Origin: Botryococcus braunii
Taxonomy: Eukaryota > Chlorophyta > Trebouxiophyceae
Assembly: GCA_002005505.1 (NCBI GenBank)
Contig: KV908379.1
Location: 28,988-43,987 of the forward strand
Length of the DNA: 15,000 bases
Direction of reading: 5' to 3'
In this document: positions 1 through 7,421 of the stretch, one piece after another
How positions within the stretch are numbered: the first letter of the stretch is position 1
Layout: the number at the start of each line of letters is the position of its first letter
The notes under the pieces: generated by a model
What the model saw: only the letters and a program-made list of their open reading frames with translations
The model's database searches: none
What the model was told of the DNA's origin: nothing
Program-made: the position numbers and the translations under genes

Positions 1-278
1 AAAGATTTAGGCCCGGTCTCTACGGGGTCGCAATCCCGAGGCCACGGTGAAAATTCAAATCTCACACTGAACTACCGCTGTCAAAACTGCCAACCAAAAC
101 TCGGTACATGCTGAGCTGCCAGATATGTTTACGAGGAAGAACCAACAAACGGTTTTCAGTAAGGCCTATCTTTCTCTGATCATGCATGTGGGCATCACAT
201 GGTCTGATATCATCGCGGGCACGTACAGCAGATGCCTGCCCTGGCAACCATGTGAGGCACGTGGGATGCAACAGACAG

Positions 279-448
279 GTGCGGTGATTTCGAAGGCCCC
301 ATGTGGGGTACCATGTGGGGTCACGGCGTGGCTTGCTTTCGCCATGATGTACCGTAATCAAAGCCGCAACGCGCGTGCAGTTGCCATCTCAGCGGCCATC
401 TCAGCGGCCATCTCAGCAGGAAAGATAGCATTTGATTACCGGGCAATA
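279..448 (+). CDS. Exon: hydrophobic segment followed by an (AISA)x3 repeat
   Basis: The exon follows an AG at 277-278 and begins with two bases of a split codon. It encodes a Pro/Gly-containing hydrophobic stretch (CGVTAWLAFAMMY), a short basic polar patch and an alanine-rich helix. It ends FDYRAI before a GT at 449-450, in phase 0. The hydrophobic stretch loosely resembles the TM segments at 1390-1469 and 6242-6448, with a Pro followed about two residues later by a small-residue-rich helix. It may therefore be the end of an earlier, mostly unseen block. An in-frame TGA follows at 452-454, so a splice at 449 is needed. Confidence 0.4.
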
Positions 449-2213
449 GTGTGAAGAATTTACCCTGTCCGAAAGGCTTATCTCTTGGATAGCTGTCTGC
501 TTAACAACGTCGTGATTTTATATCATCAACATGTAAGAGCTTCGCCTAAACATGGGTTGGAGCTTTCAGTCCTGGAAGAGGGAATGCCTATCGGCTCATG
601 TTGTTACTCGGAACACGAGCATTTTGGCATTTATTTTCCCTGGAGCTCTCCTTGTGGCTTCTGCATGTCGGCTAGTCTTCGCAAACGAAGGTCTTCTCTT
701 CGACGAGTCTCTATGGTGAGGAGCTGAGCGCTATCGGGGGTCCTTCGAAGCTACACTATGATGAGTATTCTGTTTGCATGTGGAGAAACCCTGTCGGGGG
801 ACCCGTAACAGCAAACCTTCGCCGGAGAACCGTGCCAGGATATTTGTTGTCTCGACCTTGCGTCGCCCGCTTGACCAGTCTCAGACCGCACTGTCTGACT
901 CAAATCTTTTGCAGGTTTCCCGAATTCATTTCTTTGATGGGGGTGCTGTACATTGGGACCGGTTCCTTGGGGATATTGGCGTCAAGCAGTCTGAATCAGT
1001 GGAACAGCGGAACGGTATGTTCACTTCTTCGCAGTTGCCATTCTTACGGCGTGACCGGTGCTGGTGTATGGCCACGATTTTTTTGCCCTCTCCATATTAT
1101 CTTGTCTTCTTCCAATGTCAGTCTGCATTGATCTTGTTTCATGTGGTGGGGCAGTTCTGTGGGGCATGCGTGGCCTTGGCCGCATTGGAGACCGGTCTGT
1201 TTACAATCTTCATGTGCGAAAGGTAACAGACACATACTTATCGTTGCGCAGTCTTGAGATCGTCAAACAAGCTGTGCTTTCCTTTGTGGCAGCCGAGTTT
1301 GTCACTGGCTTGTTTTCTGGAAGTTAACATATCCATGGTGCGCAGAAATGAGCTTTCAAGAATAAGTAGGACTTTGGAACCTACTCTAGCTTTGAGGAAC
1401 TGCTTGGAGTGGATTGATGCACACCCTTGGGCTGCTGCTTCCGTCTTTGTGGCACTAGTTGTCGTGCAGGTATGTACATATGTAAAGCTTCACATCAATG
1501 CGGCTCCTAATACGGCTCCGAGGGCCTTTATAGATTATTTACTGGTATTCTTTGAATACACCAGTAGCGGGATTTCTGGGTGCAGTCCAGTGGAATCAAC
1601 TAGCACTTACCTTCAGAGTTTCTTCTGGCATTCAAAACAAAGAGGAGTACCACACATACTGCATGAAAACTTGCCAGTCGCAGACATATATGTTGTTCCA
1701 GATTGGGAAACAGATGAGCAGGAAGACTTCGCAACAGTGGTTGTTAGTTGTTGCTAATGTTGTCGTCAAGTCTCTTACAAGATATTGCACGAGGCTGCAG
1801 TTTGCGGCTTTAAGCGCTGGCATTGTGATGGGATTTTTAACCTGGATAGATCACATGGAGTTGGAGTCGGCCTCGACAGAGGACGAGGGGTGGGCCCCCT
1901 TTCCGCACACACTTCATTTGTTGAGTTAACCTTGACCTGGGATTGCCGTCTCTTGCAGTGGACTTGCATGTCATTGTTTGTCAGGCCTTCTTGACTCAAA
2001 GCTTTGTTTTTTATTATCCGTGTTGATTGCATTGCTGCTTATCTGAGTATACCTACTGCTTAGTGTTGTCAATAGCTGTTGTGAAAATAAGTGGGGGTCT
2101 GGCTGTTCCGAATTGCAAATGCCTTACATGGCATATAACAGGCTATATTTGTGGGCTCTGAATGCGGGATGAGGGGGGGGGAGAGAGAGAGGGGTGGGGT
2201 GGTGGGTGGGTGG

Positions 2214-2264
<51 letters not shown>

Positions 2265-2267
2265 GGG

Positions 2268-2355
<88 letters not shown>

Positions 2356-3424
2356 GGGGAAGGCAGCTTGTGTCGTCTCCGCTGCAAGTGGTTTGAAGCA
2401 CATTCCCATGCTCCAGGTTTCTGTTGTGTTGCTTATGCAACCTGTCCGTGTGGCACGTTTCCATGAGGATGGGGACGGTGCAGGTTGGAGAAACCGCTTC
2501 TGATTGAAGTTGTTACATGCGAGGGAAATCACGATGCTGTCCCTTTGAAGTCGAAAAGATGGCATTGCCAGAGGTCTTTCTGGGAGATGGGGCTTGCACT
2601 TCTGCTGGCCCAGATTTCTTTGGCTGGTACGCTCGCAGCGTCGCTTCTTTATGTTTCAAATACGTAGGTAGCCGGAGTTTTCGGTACTTTCTCCTCGTTC
2701 GAGACCTACAAATATGAACCTGCGGTAGAATAAATCTGTATTGTGGCTGATGTTTGTGAAAAGTCGGAGAATCCTAAGTGCTTTCCATTCGCTATGCACT
2801 TATTCTTGTGAACAGATGGGGGTAAGCGTAAGCCAATGCAGCTGAGATTATCCCTTGAGACTGATCTCATTTACATGCTTGTGGACCTGGTTTCTGGCCA
2901 CCGTCTGACCTTCTGATGTGTCCACCATCCCCGATGGCAACTGTCTGATGTAGATTGGGGTTCCCACTGAAATGTTCCACTTAAAAGTGAGGTACACGCC
3001 TGGAACAGGTGCCATGGGGCTTAAGGTCTCTTATGGTGGGTTCAACTTGCCTTGCCTCATGACTCGTTCATTTTGCCTTGCCCATGACTCGTTCAACAGA
3101 AGCTGCCCGGTCGGGAAGTTGTTTCGAAGTGGCTGCAGGGCAGTGTTGCATGTACAGTCATGCTTATTGCTGTATACCTGCTCTGTGTTCTGGCACACTT
3201 CTGGCGTGATCTGGGGTTCTGTTCTAGTGACAGTACTTATACTTTGATCGTATTATTTATCATGTGCAAGCTTGCTTGCAAGGGGGTGTCATTTTCCCCG
3301 GATTGCAAAGTCAATCCGCAAAGTTCATCCGCCCCCCTCCCAATCCTAGTAATTTGCCCTAAAGTAGTTGCAAGAGATTCGAAGTAGATTTTGTGCCCTC
3401 CTTTAACCCCCGCCCCCTCTCTCT

Positions 3425-3494
<70 letters not shown>

Positions 3495-4016
3495 CGTCCG
3501 CGTCCGCGTCCTGTTTTCCCTGCCCTTGGGCGGGATTCGGTGAAGGCCGTCGTCAGCCTAACTCAATGGGACTCTGGGGCCAGGTTTGGTGCTGCTTGCA
3601 GCTACGGTTGCGCTGACTTTGACAGGGCCTTCTGGAACTGCCCCAGATGAGCCCGGGGCACCCCCGCCGCTATCACCTTCACCCGCTCCCGGGCCTGATT
3701 CCATGCTGGAATATGTAGTGTCACATCATCATCATCACCACCACCACAGCCACGGCAGTGGAAGTCCGCCGCATCCGGCAGTAGGGAACTCCACTGCTTA
3801 TGGTTTGCAGTGGTGAGTCGAGGCTGCGTGAACTAACGTGAAGTAGCATGAAGTAGCATAGTGCTGGATGTGATGGATGTCCCGAAATTCAGTTTTTGTC
3901 ATGTCATGCTCCCATGGGGGCTTTGGAGCCTATAGGCTCTCTTGCTGTTGGTTATGATGCGAGTGGTGAGTACATCTGTGTGTGTGCACACCGGCGTGCG
4001 TGCATGTGTGCGTGTG

Positions 4017-4051
<35 letters not shown>

Positions 4052-4647
4052 GGGGGGGGGGGTGCGCGTGCATGCGGGCGCCGGCGTGAGAGATTCTGCT
4101 TGAAATTTGGGATGTGGGGGATGGGCTGAGCACTCACCTTTCTGACATGCCCGCTGATACACGCATATGCTTTTTGAATCAAAGACGGCTCGCATGTAGC
4201 ATTCATCCTGAGTTCCAAGCAGCAAGTAGACGTTCCACACCGTGGTGAAGGAGAAACGGCGTTGATGCACATTAGATATGCAGTGGGCCATTGTGCATGA
4301 GTTGGGTGTGAGTAAACCTTCTCGTCCATTTCCCTTTTCTTTTTCCCGTTTCCTCCTTTAGTATATGAATGCTCGCAAATGAATAACATGCACCAAATGC
4401 AAATAACGACAAAAGTTTCTTTTGTTTAAAAGTGTGCAAATGTTAATGTTTCTTGGAAGAGGTGGTTTTCTGGGTGGCCCTGGCGTAAGCTGTTCAAAAG
4501 GCGGCTTTTCAATTCACATGCAGGTACCCTGGTATGTTGGCGGTGGTGGGGACTCCGCTTTTTTGGACGGGGGGAATAGCGGCTGGCGGCATATTGATGG
4601 GAGGCATCAGCACTGTCCGATCTGTAAGTCCCCCACCCCTTGCTCAT

Positions 4648-4717
<70 letters not shown>

Positions 4718-5488
4718 GCACACACACGTGCACGCGCGCGCGCGCACACAGACAGAGAGGGGGGGGGGAGCGCCTGTGGCTGGACCGTTTAAATGGATAA
4801 TGCATGAGGAAGAAGTCGCATGGAGCATCGTGTTTTGCCATTTGAGTTGGGTTGCACCAGCCCTGTCGCCTCCTGTGATTGTCCGGGAACAGCGTGTCTT
4901 GCCTGAGGTAATTGTATAGGCAACTTGTCCGACGCCAGACACGTCTGCATACCTTCAGCACAACCCCTGGTGTGAGCTTGTGCATATCGTTTGGGGACTG
5001 GACATATGAAAACTACTTTGAAGTGCTTCATCTTGTTTCTGCCTGTTGCCACTGTCTTTGGTGGTTTTGGGCATCCCTCGTGTAATTGCACACTTTTTTA
5101 TCCCTCAAAAGTATACTTTCTGTGCTGTTTCATCGTTCATCTCAACTGTGCTGGCTTGGGTGGGCAGTTTGCGGGTGCTGGAGCTGTTGCATTGCTGTAT
5201 GAGCTTTTTGGGCTACACATCTACATGAGGCACAGGTGGGGTTCATTTGCCAAGTATAGTTTGTGTAATAGAATCAAGTACAACGTGTGCATGACCCGGC
5301 ACATGTGTGAATCTTTCATGGGTTATTGTTAAGAGATGGGGTATCTGAGGTTCCTCCACATCTGCTCCTTTTTCGGCGAGATGCCCTACCCACTTCTTGA
5401 TAAACTGTTTTACCAGCTGTTTAGCAAAGCTGCATATCTTCTCTTTTCTGCGCTAGCGGGGCGCTAGTACTTTTTTCGTTTTGTGTGC

Positions 5489-5582
<94 letters not shown>

Positions 5583-6670
5583 GTTTGTTGGGAGACAGCC
5601 TCTGCTTTTACTGTGAAGGGGCATGTGTGGATACGTCCAGAGAGGGTGGGTGGGCAGGTGGGAGGGAGGGAAGGAGTGGGAAAGACAGGGAGGGCGTGCA
5701 CGGGAGCATCCCTATGGCTGGGGTGGCCCTCTCCCCTAAAGGAGATATGTCTAGGCAAAACACCCTACCAGATGTGCATTTGTATTTCATGTGTACCAGG
5801 ACCTCTTGCCTGATACGAGGATCCTGCACAGCTGCAGTGCGAATGATGAATGTTTGTCGAGGCTCGCGCTCTATGCAAGCGTACCACACTGTACTGTTTT
5901 ATGGGAAAGGGGACATGGACATCCCCCCCCCTTTTTTTTGAAAGGCGGGGGGGGGGGGGCTTCCTGCATCAGTGTGAAGGGAGCAGGGTTAGCAATGCTC
6001 CTAGAAATCTTGAAGGCTCCTGTCCTTTGGAAAGAAAGTTAGAAGAAAACTGTACTGCTCCGGAGGGATCAGGACAACGGAGAGCAATGCTCCTACAGGC
6101 TCATGCCCTGTGTGGGGGTGAATCAAGTATCATCACACCAGAGGGAATTGAATTCGCACAACAGTACCCCCGAAGTCTCACATTTTTGGGCATTTGTGGC
6201 TGCAGAGATCTGTTGGACAGGGCCACAGATTTCGATGCTAGCAATGGGCTGAGAGCCACCTTGTCATGGACGGACAACCACCCCGTGGGCACAGTGGCCA
6301 CGTGCTTCGCCTTCCTGTTGGTGCAGCTGCTTGCAATTCTGGCGTCTGCTGTGTACACAACCAAAGCTGCGGGTTCTGTGGATGAGGGAGACCCATCCTC
6401 TCAGCCCGAAGCACTGCCTTGTCTTGAAGCAATTGAGGGCAACTCGAGGTGTGTGGCTGATGCACCTGCAACTCACATCTTTCATTGTTGTTTTCCATGT
6501 CCGCCCACTTCAGGATCTCCCGTGTCTGATTGTCTTCCGCTTCTTAGAAACTGCCCCATGAAAGCAGCTACGGCTATCTGAACCATAGCAAAGCGCACAA
6601 GCGGTTTTGCAGATTGCGGGGATTTCAGGGTCTCCCCCGCCCCCCCCCCCCCCACTCCTCCACGCACACG

Positions 6671-6739
<69 letters not shown>

Positions 6740-7421
6740 TCACTCACTCACTCACTCACTCACTCACTCACTCACTCACTCACGCACGCACGCGCGCGCA
6801 CACGCACGGTTGTGATCAGGGAAGAGACCTGTGCATTCATGGTGAAGGTTGGGTACAGCATTACTGGGCAGTGCAATGGGTTTGTAAGATGGTAATTGCT
6901 GGGGTTGCAGCTTTGTTTATGTTGATGGAGGATGGGCCCCAACAGCGGACTGTGTACCCCATTTCCAGAGTGTTGCAAACAGCGCAATTCTCACAGATGG
7001 ACATCACAATGTCGGTGGGCCCTCAGGCGCCAATAATGTAGTCATTGGGGGCAGCGTGAGTGCTACCTGCCCTTCAAACAGACTTTTACTGGGATCTGGT
7101 GAGATTGAACCAGCATTCGATGCGGATCTGCCCACAACCATTGAGGCTTCTGCCCACCTGCTTCAACTGAACAACTCTGTCTCAGAATTGTCAATGGGGA
7201 TTCCTGTGCTGGACTCCCGTGAGCGTGCTGTGGAGCCAGATTCCCCTCGCAGTCTGTACAGTTCTTGCTCATCTAGCTCATTGTCAAGTTTGGATTCGAG
7301 CCATGATGAAGCGCTTGCACCTTCACCATGGAGGGAGCACCCACGGGTGGGCATCCCCTGCCGCGTGGTATGGGGGCGAGTGGGCATTGACCGTGGAAGC
7401 TTTGAAAGTGAGGAACCGTGA
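279..7421 (+). CDS. Multi-exon gene for an unrecognised multipass membrane protein (5' end outside window)
   Basis: This is the gene-level entry for a chain of exons at 279-448, 570-715, 915-1014, 1155-1222, 1252-1322, 1390-1469, 1801-1889, 2484-2626, 3584-3812, 4524-4623, 5168-5235, 5425-5466, 6242-6448 and 6911-7421. All proposed introns start GT and end AG, and the reading frame is kept across every junction. Nearly every exon encodes one hydrophobic stretch of 15-25 residues, so the product should cross a membrane about 10-12 times. Two blocks (915-1469 and 4524-6448) are paralogous exon by exon. A Pro/His-rich polar linker joins them, and a Ser-rich tail ends the protein. The 5' part is missing. 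I do not recognise a family. Weak points are the exons at 1801, 2484 and 5425, whose borders are chosen largely by phase. It could also be two adjacent genes, but the Trp codon split across intron 3813-4523 argues for one. Confidence 0.55.
383..418 (+). repeat. 12-bp tandem repeat, three units, in frame
   Basis: Units of gccatctcagcg lie at 383-394 and 395-406, with a third at 407-418 differing only in its last base. Each unit encodes Ala-Ile-Ser-Ala, so the array lengthens a hydrophobic helix by four residues per copy without breaking the frame. The near-identity points to recent expansion. Confidence 0.9.
570..715 (+). CDS. Exon: TM segment ending in a split Trp codon
   Basis: The acceptor is gctttcag at 562-569 and the donor is ATG|GTGAGG at 716, both good matches to consensus. 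The phase is 0 in and 2 out (146 nt). The exon encodes a polar stretch with a Trp and a Cys, then a hydrophobic helix (ILAFIFPGALLVASACRLVF), then an acidic stretch ending ESL plus the bases TG. These bases join the G at 915 to give TGG (Trp), just ahead of Phe-Pro in the next exon. The exon ending at 3812 does exactly the same ahead of Tyr-Pro. Confidence 0.6.
915..1014 (+). CDS. Exon A of block 1: first TM of the repeated cassette
   Basis: The exon is 100 nt, one base then 33 codons. The acceptor is ttttgcag (907-914) and the donor is ACG|GTATGT (1015). It encodes FPEF followed by a Gly-rich hydrophobic helix (GVLYIGTGSLGILAS) and a polar NQWNSGT end. The exon at 4524-4623 is its paralogue: identical length, identical phases, [FY]P at the same place, and a shared hydrophobic TG-x(3)-G core. 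Overlapping ORFs in other frames here are not supported by splice sites. Confidence 0.65.
1155..1222 (+). CDS. Exon B of block 1: second TM
   Basis: The exon is 68 nt, phase 0 in and 2 out, with donor AAAG|GTAACA. It encodes FCGACVALAALETGLFTIFM and a CE end. The paralogous exon at 5168-5235 has the same length and phases and begins FAGAGAVALL. In both copies the acceptor reads GGGCAG and the next codon is Phe. A longer version from an upstream AG (exon start 1122) is also in phase. I prefer 1155 because the alignment with the second copy starts exactly there. Confidence 0.6.
1252..1322 (+). CDS. Exon C of block 1: third TM
   Basis: The exon is 71 nt, one base in and one base out. The acceptor is gttgcgcag (1243-1251) and the donor is GGAA|GTTAAC. 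The first base completes AGT (Ser) with the AG left by exon B. It then encodes LEIVKQAVLSFVAAEFVTG and ends GLFSG. This is an amphipathic to hydrophobic helix with one Lys-Gln near its start. Unspliced, the frame meets TAA just after the donor, which supports the splice. The counterpart in block 2 is uncertain (5425-5466). Confidence 0.6.
1390..1469 (+). CDS. Exon D of block 1: fourth TM with W-x-D-x-HP motif
   Basis: The acceptor is ctctag (1384-1389) and the donor is GTGCAG|GTATGT (1470). The exon has two bases then 26 codons, ending in phase 0. It encodes LRNCLEWIDAHP and then a hydrophobic helix (AAASVFVALVVVQ). The stretch aligns without gaps over 26 residues with part of the exon at 6242-6448. 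That copy reads LRATLSWTDNHP followed by a helix ending LLVQ. The conserved LR, W, D, HP and VQ positions make this the clearest sign that the two blocks are duplicates. Confidence 0.7.
1801..1889 (+). CDS. Exon E (tentative): short TM plus acidic stretch
   Basis: The acceptor is ggctgcag (1793-1800), phase 0, and the proposed donor is GAGGG|GTGGGC (1890), phase 2. The exon encodes FAALSAGIVMGFLTWID and then an acidic MELESASTEDEG run. The same frame is open back to 1591, where an AG would also give phase 0. A longer exon 1591-1889 is thus possible; it would add a Gln/Lys/Cys-rich stretch. The borders rest on phase agreement with exons D and F, not on homology. Confidence 0.35.
2172..2359. 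repeat. Compound microsatellite: G-run, (GT)n, G9, (GT)n, (GA)n
   Basis: A G-rich lead-in is followed by (GT)n at about 2215-2262 and a run of nine G. Another (GT)n runs to about 2312 with one GG slip, and (GA)n occupies 2313-2352. It sits in a proposed intron (1890-2483). ORFs that run through it as Val-Cys or Arg-Glu repeats are artefacts of the repeat. Confidence 0.97.
2484..2626 (+). CDS. Exon F (tentative): polar stretch then TM
   Basis: The exon follows ggtgcag (2477-2483), starts with one base and encodes LEKPLLIEVVTCEGNHD. A basic, Trp/Cys-containing patch follows, then a hydrophobic helix (FWEMGLALLLAQISLA). A donor GCTG|GTACGC at 2627 leaves one base, matching the two bases at the start of the exon at 3584. 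The helix then continues into LVLLAATVALTL. An alternative donor at 2664 (AATAC|GTAGGT) would make the TM end here (LAASLLYVSN) but breaks the phase with the 3584 exon. Confidence 0.4.
3047..3095. repeat. Tandem direct repeat of about 24 bp, two copies
   Basis: Copies at 3047-3070 and 3073-3095 share ttgccttgcc followed by catgactcgttca, differing by one inserted T. It lies in the proposed intron 2627-3583, where I see no exon. Confidence 0.85.
3417..3511. repeat. (CT)n(GT)n(CG)n compound microsatellite
   Basis: A short CT run passes into (GT)n to about 3486, with one GG interruption. Then come alternating CG and three copies of a CCGCGT-type hexamer. It is intronic, ending about 70 nt before the acceptor at 3582-3583. 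Confidence 0.96.
3584..3812 (+). CDS. Exon: TM end plus Pro-rich, His8-containing polar linker
   Basis: The acceptor is ggggccag (3576-3583) and the donor is CAGTG|GTGAGT (3813), near-consensus. The exon starts with two bases and ends with two (TG), which make TGG (Trp) with the G at 4524. It encodes LVLLAATVALTLTG and then a soluble stretch rich in Pro, Ala, Gly and Ser. Eight consecutive His follow (3724-3747, four CAT then four CAC) and then a Ser/Gly/Pro/His end. Read through without splicing, the frame stops at once (TGG TGA). The position between block 1 and block 2 suggests a hydrophilic loop, possibly binding metal through the His run. That function is inference. Confidence 0.55.
4018..4062. 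repeat. (GT)n followed by a G-run
   Basis: (GT)n fills about 4019-4050, followed by a run of about 11 G. It is intronic (3813-4523). Short GTGC/GTGT-rich sequence flanks it from 3975. Confidence 0.96.
4524..4623 (+). CDS. Exon A' of block 2: first TM of the second cassette
   Basis: The exon is 100 nt, one base then 33 codons, with donor TCT|GTAAGT, a perfect consensus. It encodes YPGMLAVVG, then a Gly-rich hydrophobic helix (WTGGIAAGGILMGGI) and an STVRS end. It matches exon A (915-1014) in length, phase, the W-[FY]-P entry and the TG-x(3)-G core, although overall sequence identity is low. A (CA)n tract starts about 25 nt after the donor. Confidence 0.6.
4649..4772. repeat. (CA)n, alternating GC, then (GA)/G-run
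   Basis: A (CA)n tract runs 4649-4716, is broken by AAG, resumes, and passes through GTGCACGCGCGCG-type alternating sequence (to about 4750). It then enters GACAGAG and a G-run. It begins about 25 nt after the GTAAGT donor of exon A'. Confidence 0.96.
5168..5235 (+). CDS. Exon B' of block 2: second TM
   Basis: The exon is 68 nt, phase 0 in and 2 out. It follows a long pyrimidine-rich stretch ending ggtgggcag and has donor CACAG|GTGGGG. It encodes FAGAGAVALLYELFGLHIYM and ends RH. It is paralogous to exon B (1155-1222): Phe, Gly-Ala and Leu-Phe positions coincide, and both end in a charged pair with a split AG codon. Confidence 0.55.
5425..5466 (+). CDS. Exon C' of block 2 (weak): possible third TM
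   Basis: This is a 42-nt candidate between tgtttag (5418-5424) and a GT at 5467. It encodes KAAYLLFSALAGR. It keeps phase with exon B' (AG + C gives Ser) and with a start at 6242 (TA + C gives Tyr). It is shorter than exon C, and an in-frame TAG overlaps the donor, so the splice is required. A different, unseen exon between 5236 and 6228 could be the true counterpart. Confidence 0.25.
5486..5577. repeat. (GT)n of about 45 repeats
   Basis: An almost uninterrupted GT tract of about 90 nt lies in a proposed intron, followed by TTGC/TTGT-rich sequence. All long ORFs through it encode Cys-Val or His-Thr repeats and are not genes. Confidence 0.97.
6242..6448 (+). CDS. Exon D' of block 2: fourth TM with W-x-D-x-HP motif plus acidic tail
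   Basis: The exon encodes LRATLSWTDNHP, a hydrophobic helix (VATCFAFLLVQ), a further hydrophobic run (LLAILASAVYTT) and an acidic, Ser/Pro-rich tail. It ends EGNS plus AG before donor GAG|GTGTGT (6449). The first 26 residues align gaplessly with exon D (1390-1469). Copy 1 is interrupted by an intron right after the VQ; this copy reads through. The 5' border is unsure: AG sites giving starts at 6206, 6229 and 6242 are all possible, and 6229 would match the phase of exon D. Confidence 0.6.
6641..6809. repeat. C-run, (CA)n, (CACT)n and GC-alternating compound repeat
   Basis: A run of about 12 C (from 6641) is followed by (CA)n at 6672-6735. A tetranucleotide (ACTC)n array of about 12 units runs at 6732-6782, then CACGCACGCGCGCG. 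It lies in the proposed intron 6449-6910. Confidence 0.96.
6911..7421 (+). CDS. Probable terminal exon: Ser-rich hydrophilic tail and stop
   Basis: The frame is open from 6888 to the TGA at 7419-7421. An acceptor ggttgcag (6903-6910) gives one base, which fits the two bases left by exon D' (AG + C gives Ser). The encoded tail of about 169 residues is soluble, with a Gly/Asn-rich start and acidic patches. A low-complexity Ser run lies at about 7258-7302, with SLSSLDSS in it. This is the longest non-repetitive open stretch on the + strand. A TGTAA at 7574-7578 is 153 nt downstream; that pentamer is the usual poly(A) signal in chlorophyte algae, but one copy is weak evidence. Another splice at 7369 (GTG|GTATGG) cannot be excluded. 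Confidence 0.5.

Noticed and set aside
1..75. tRNA-like end at the window start (a B-box-like stretch near 50-62)
   Set aside because: The T-arm pairing is imperfect, the apparent anticodon stem would have an 8-nt loop, and the 5' half is outside the window.
774..1226. 150-codon ORF overlapping exons A and B in another frame
   Set aside because: It is in a different frame from exon A and ignores the splice sites at 915, 1015 and 1155 that restore homology with block 2.
915..1469. Assignment of the membrane protein to tetraspanins or another four-TM family
   Set aside because: There is no CCG motif or cysteine-rich large loop, and the TM count is far above four. Resemblance is limited to general hydrophobicity.
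3724..3747. His8 as a sign of an engineered tag or vector contamination
   Set aside because: It lies within a natural exon with normal splice sites and genomic flanks. There is no vector sequence or linker.
5850..6581. 243-codon ORF read as one continuous gene
   Set aside because: Only the part from about 6206 to 6448 shows homology to the other block. The start runs through C, T and G homopolymers, and the end crosses a good donor at 6449.
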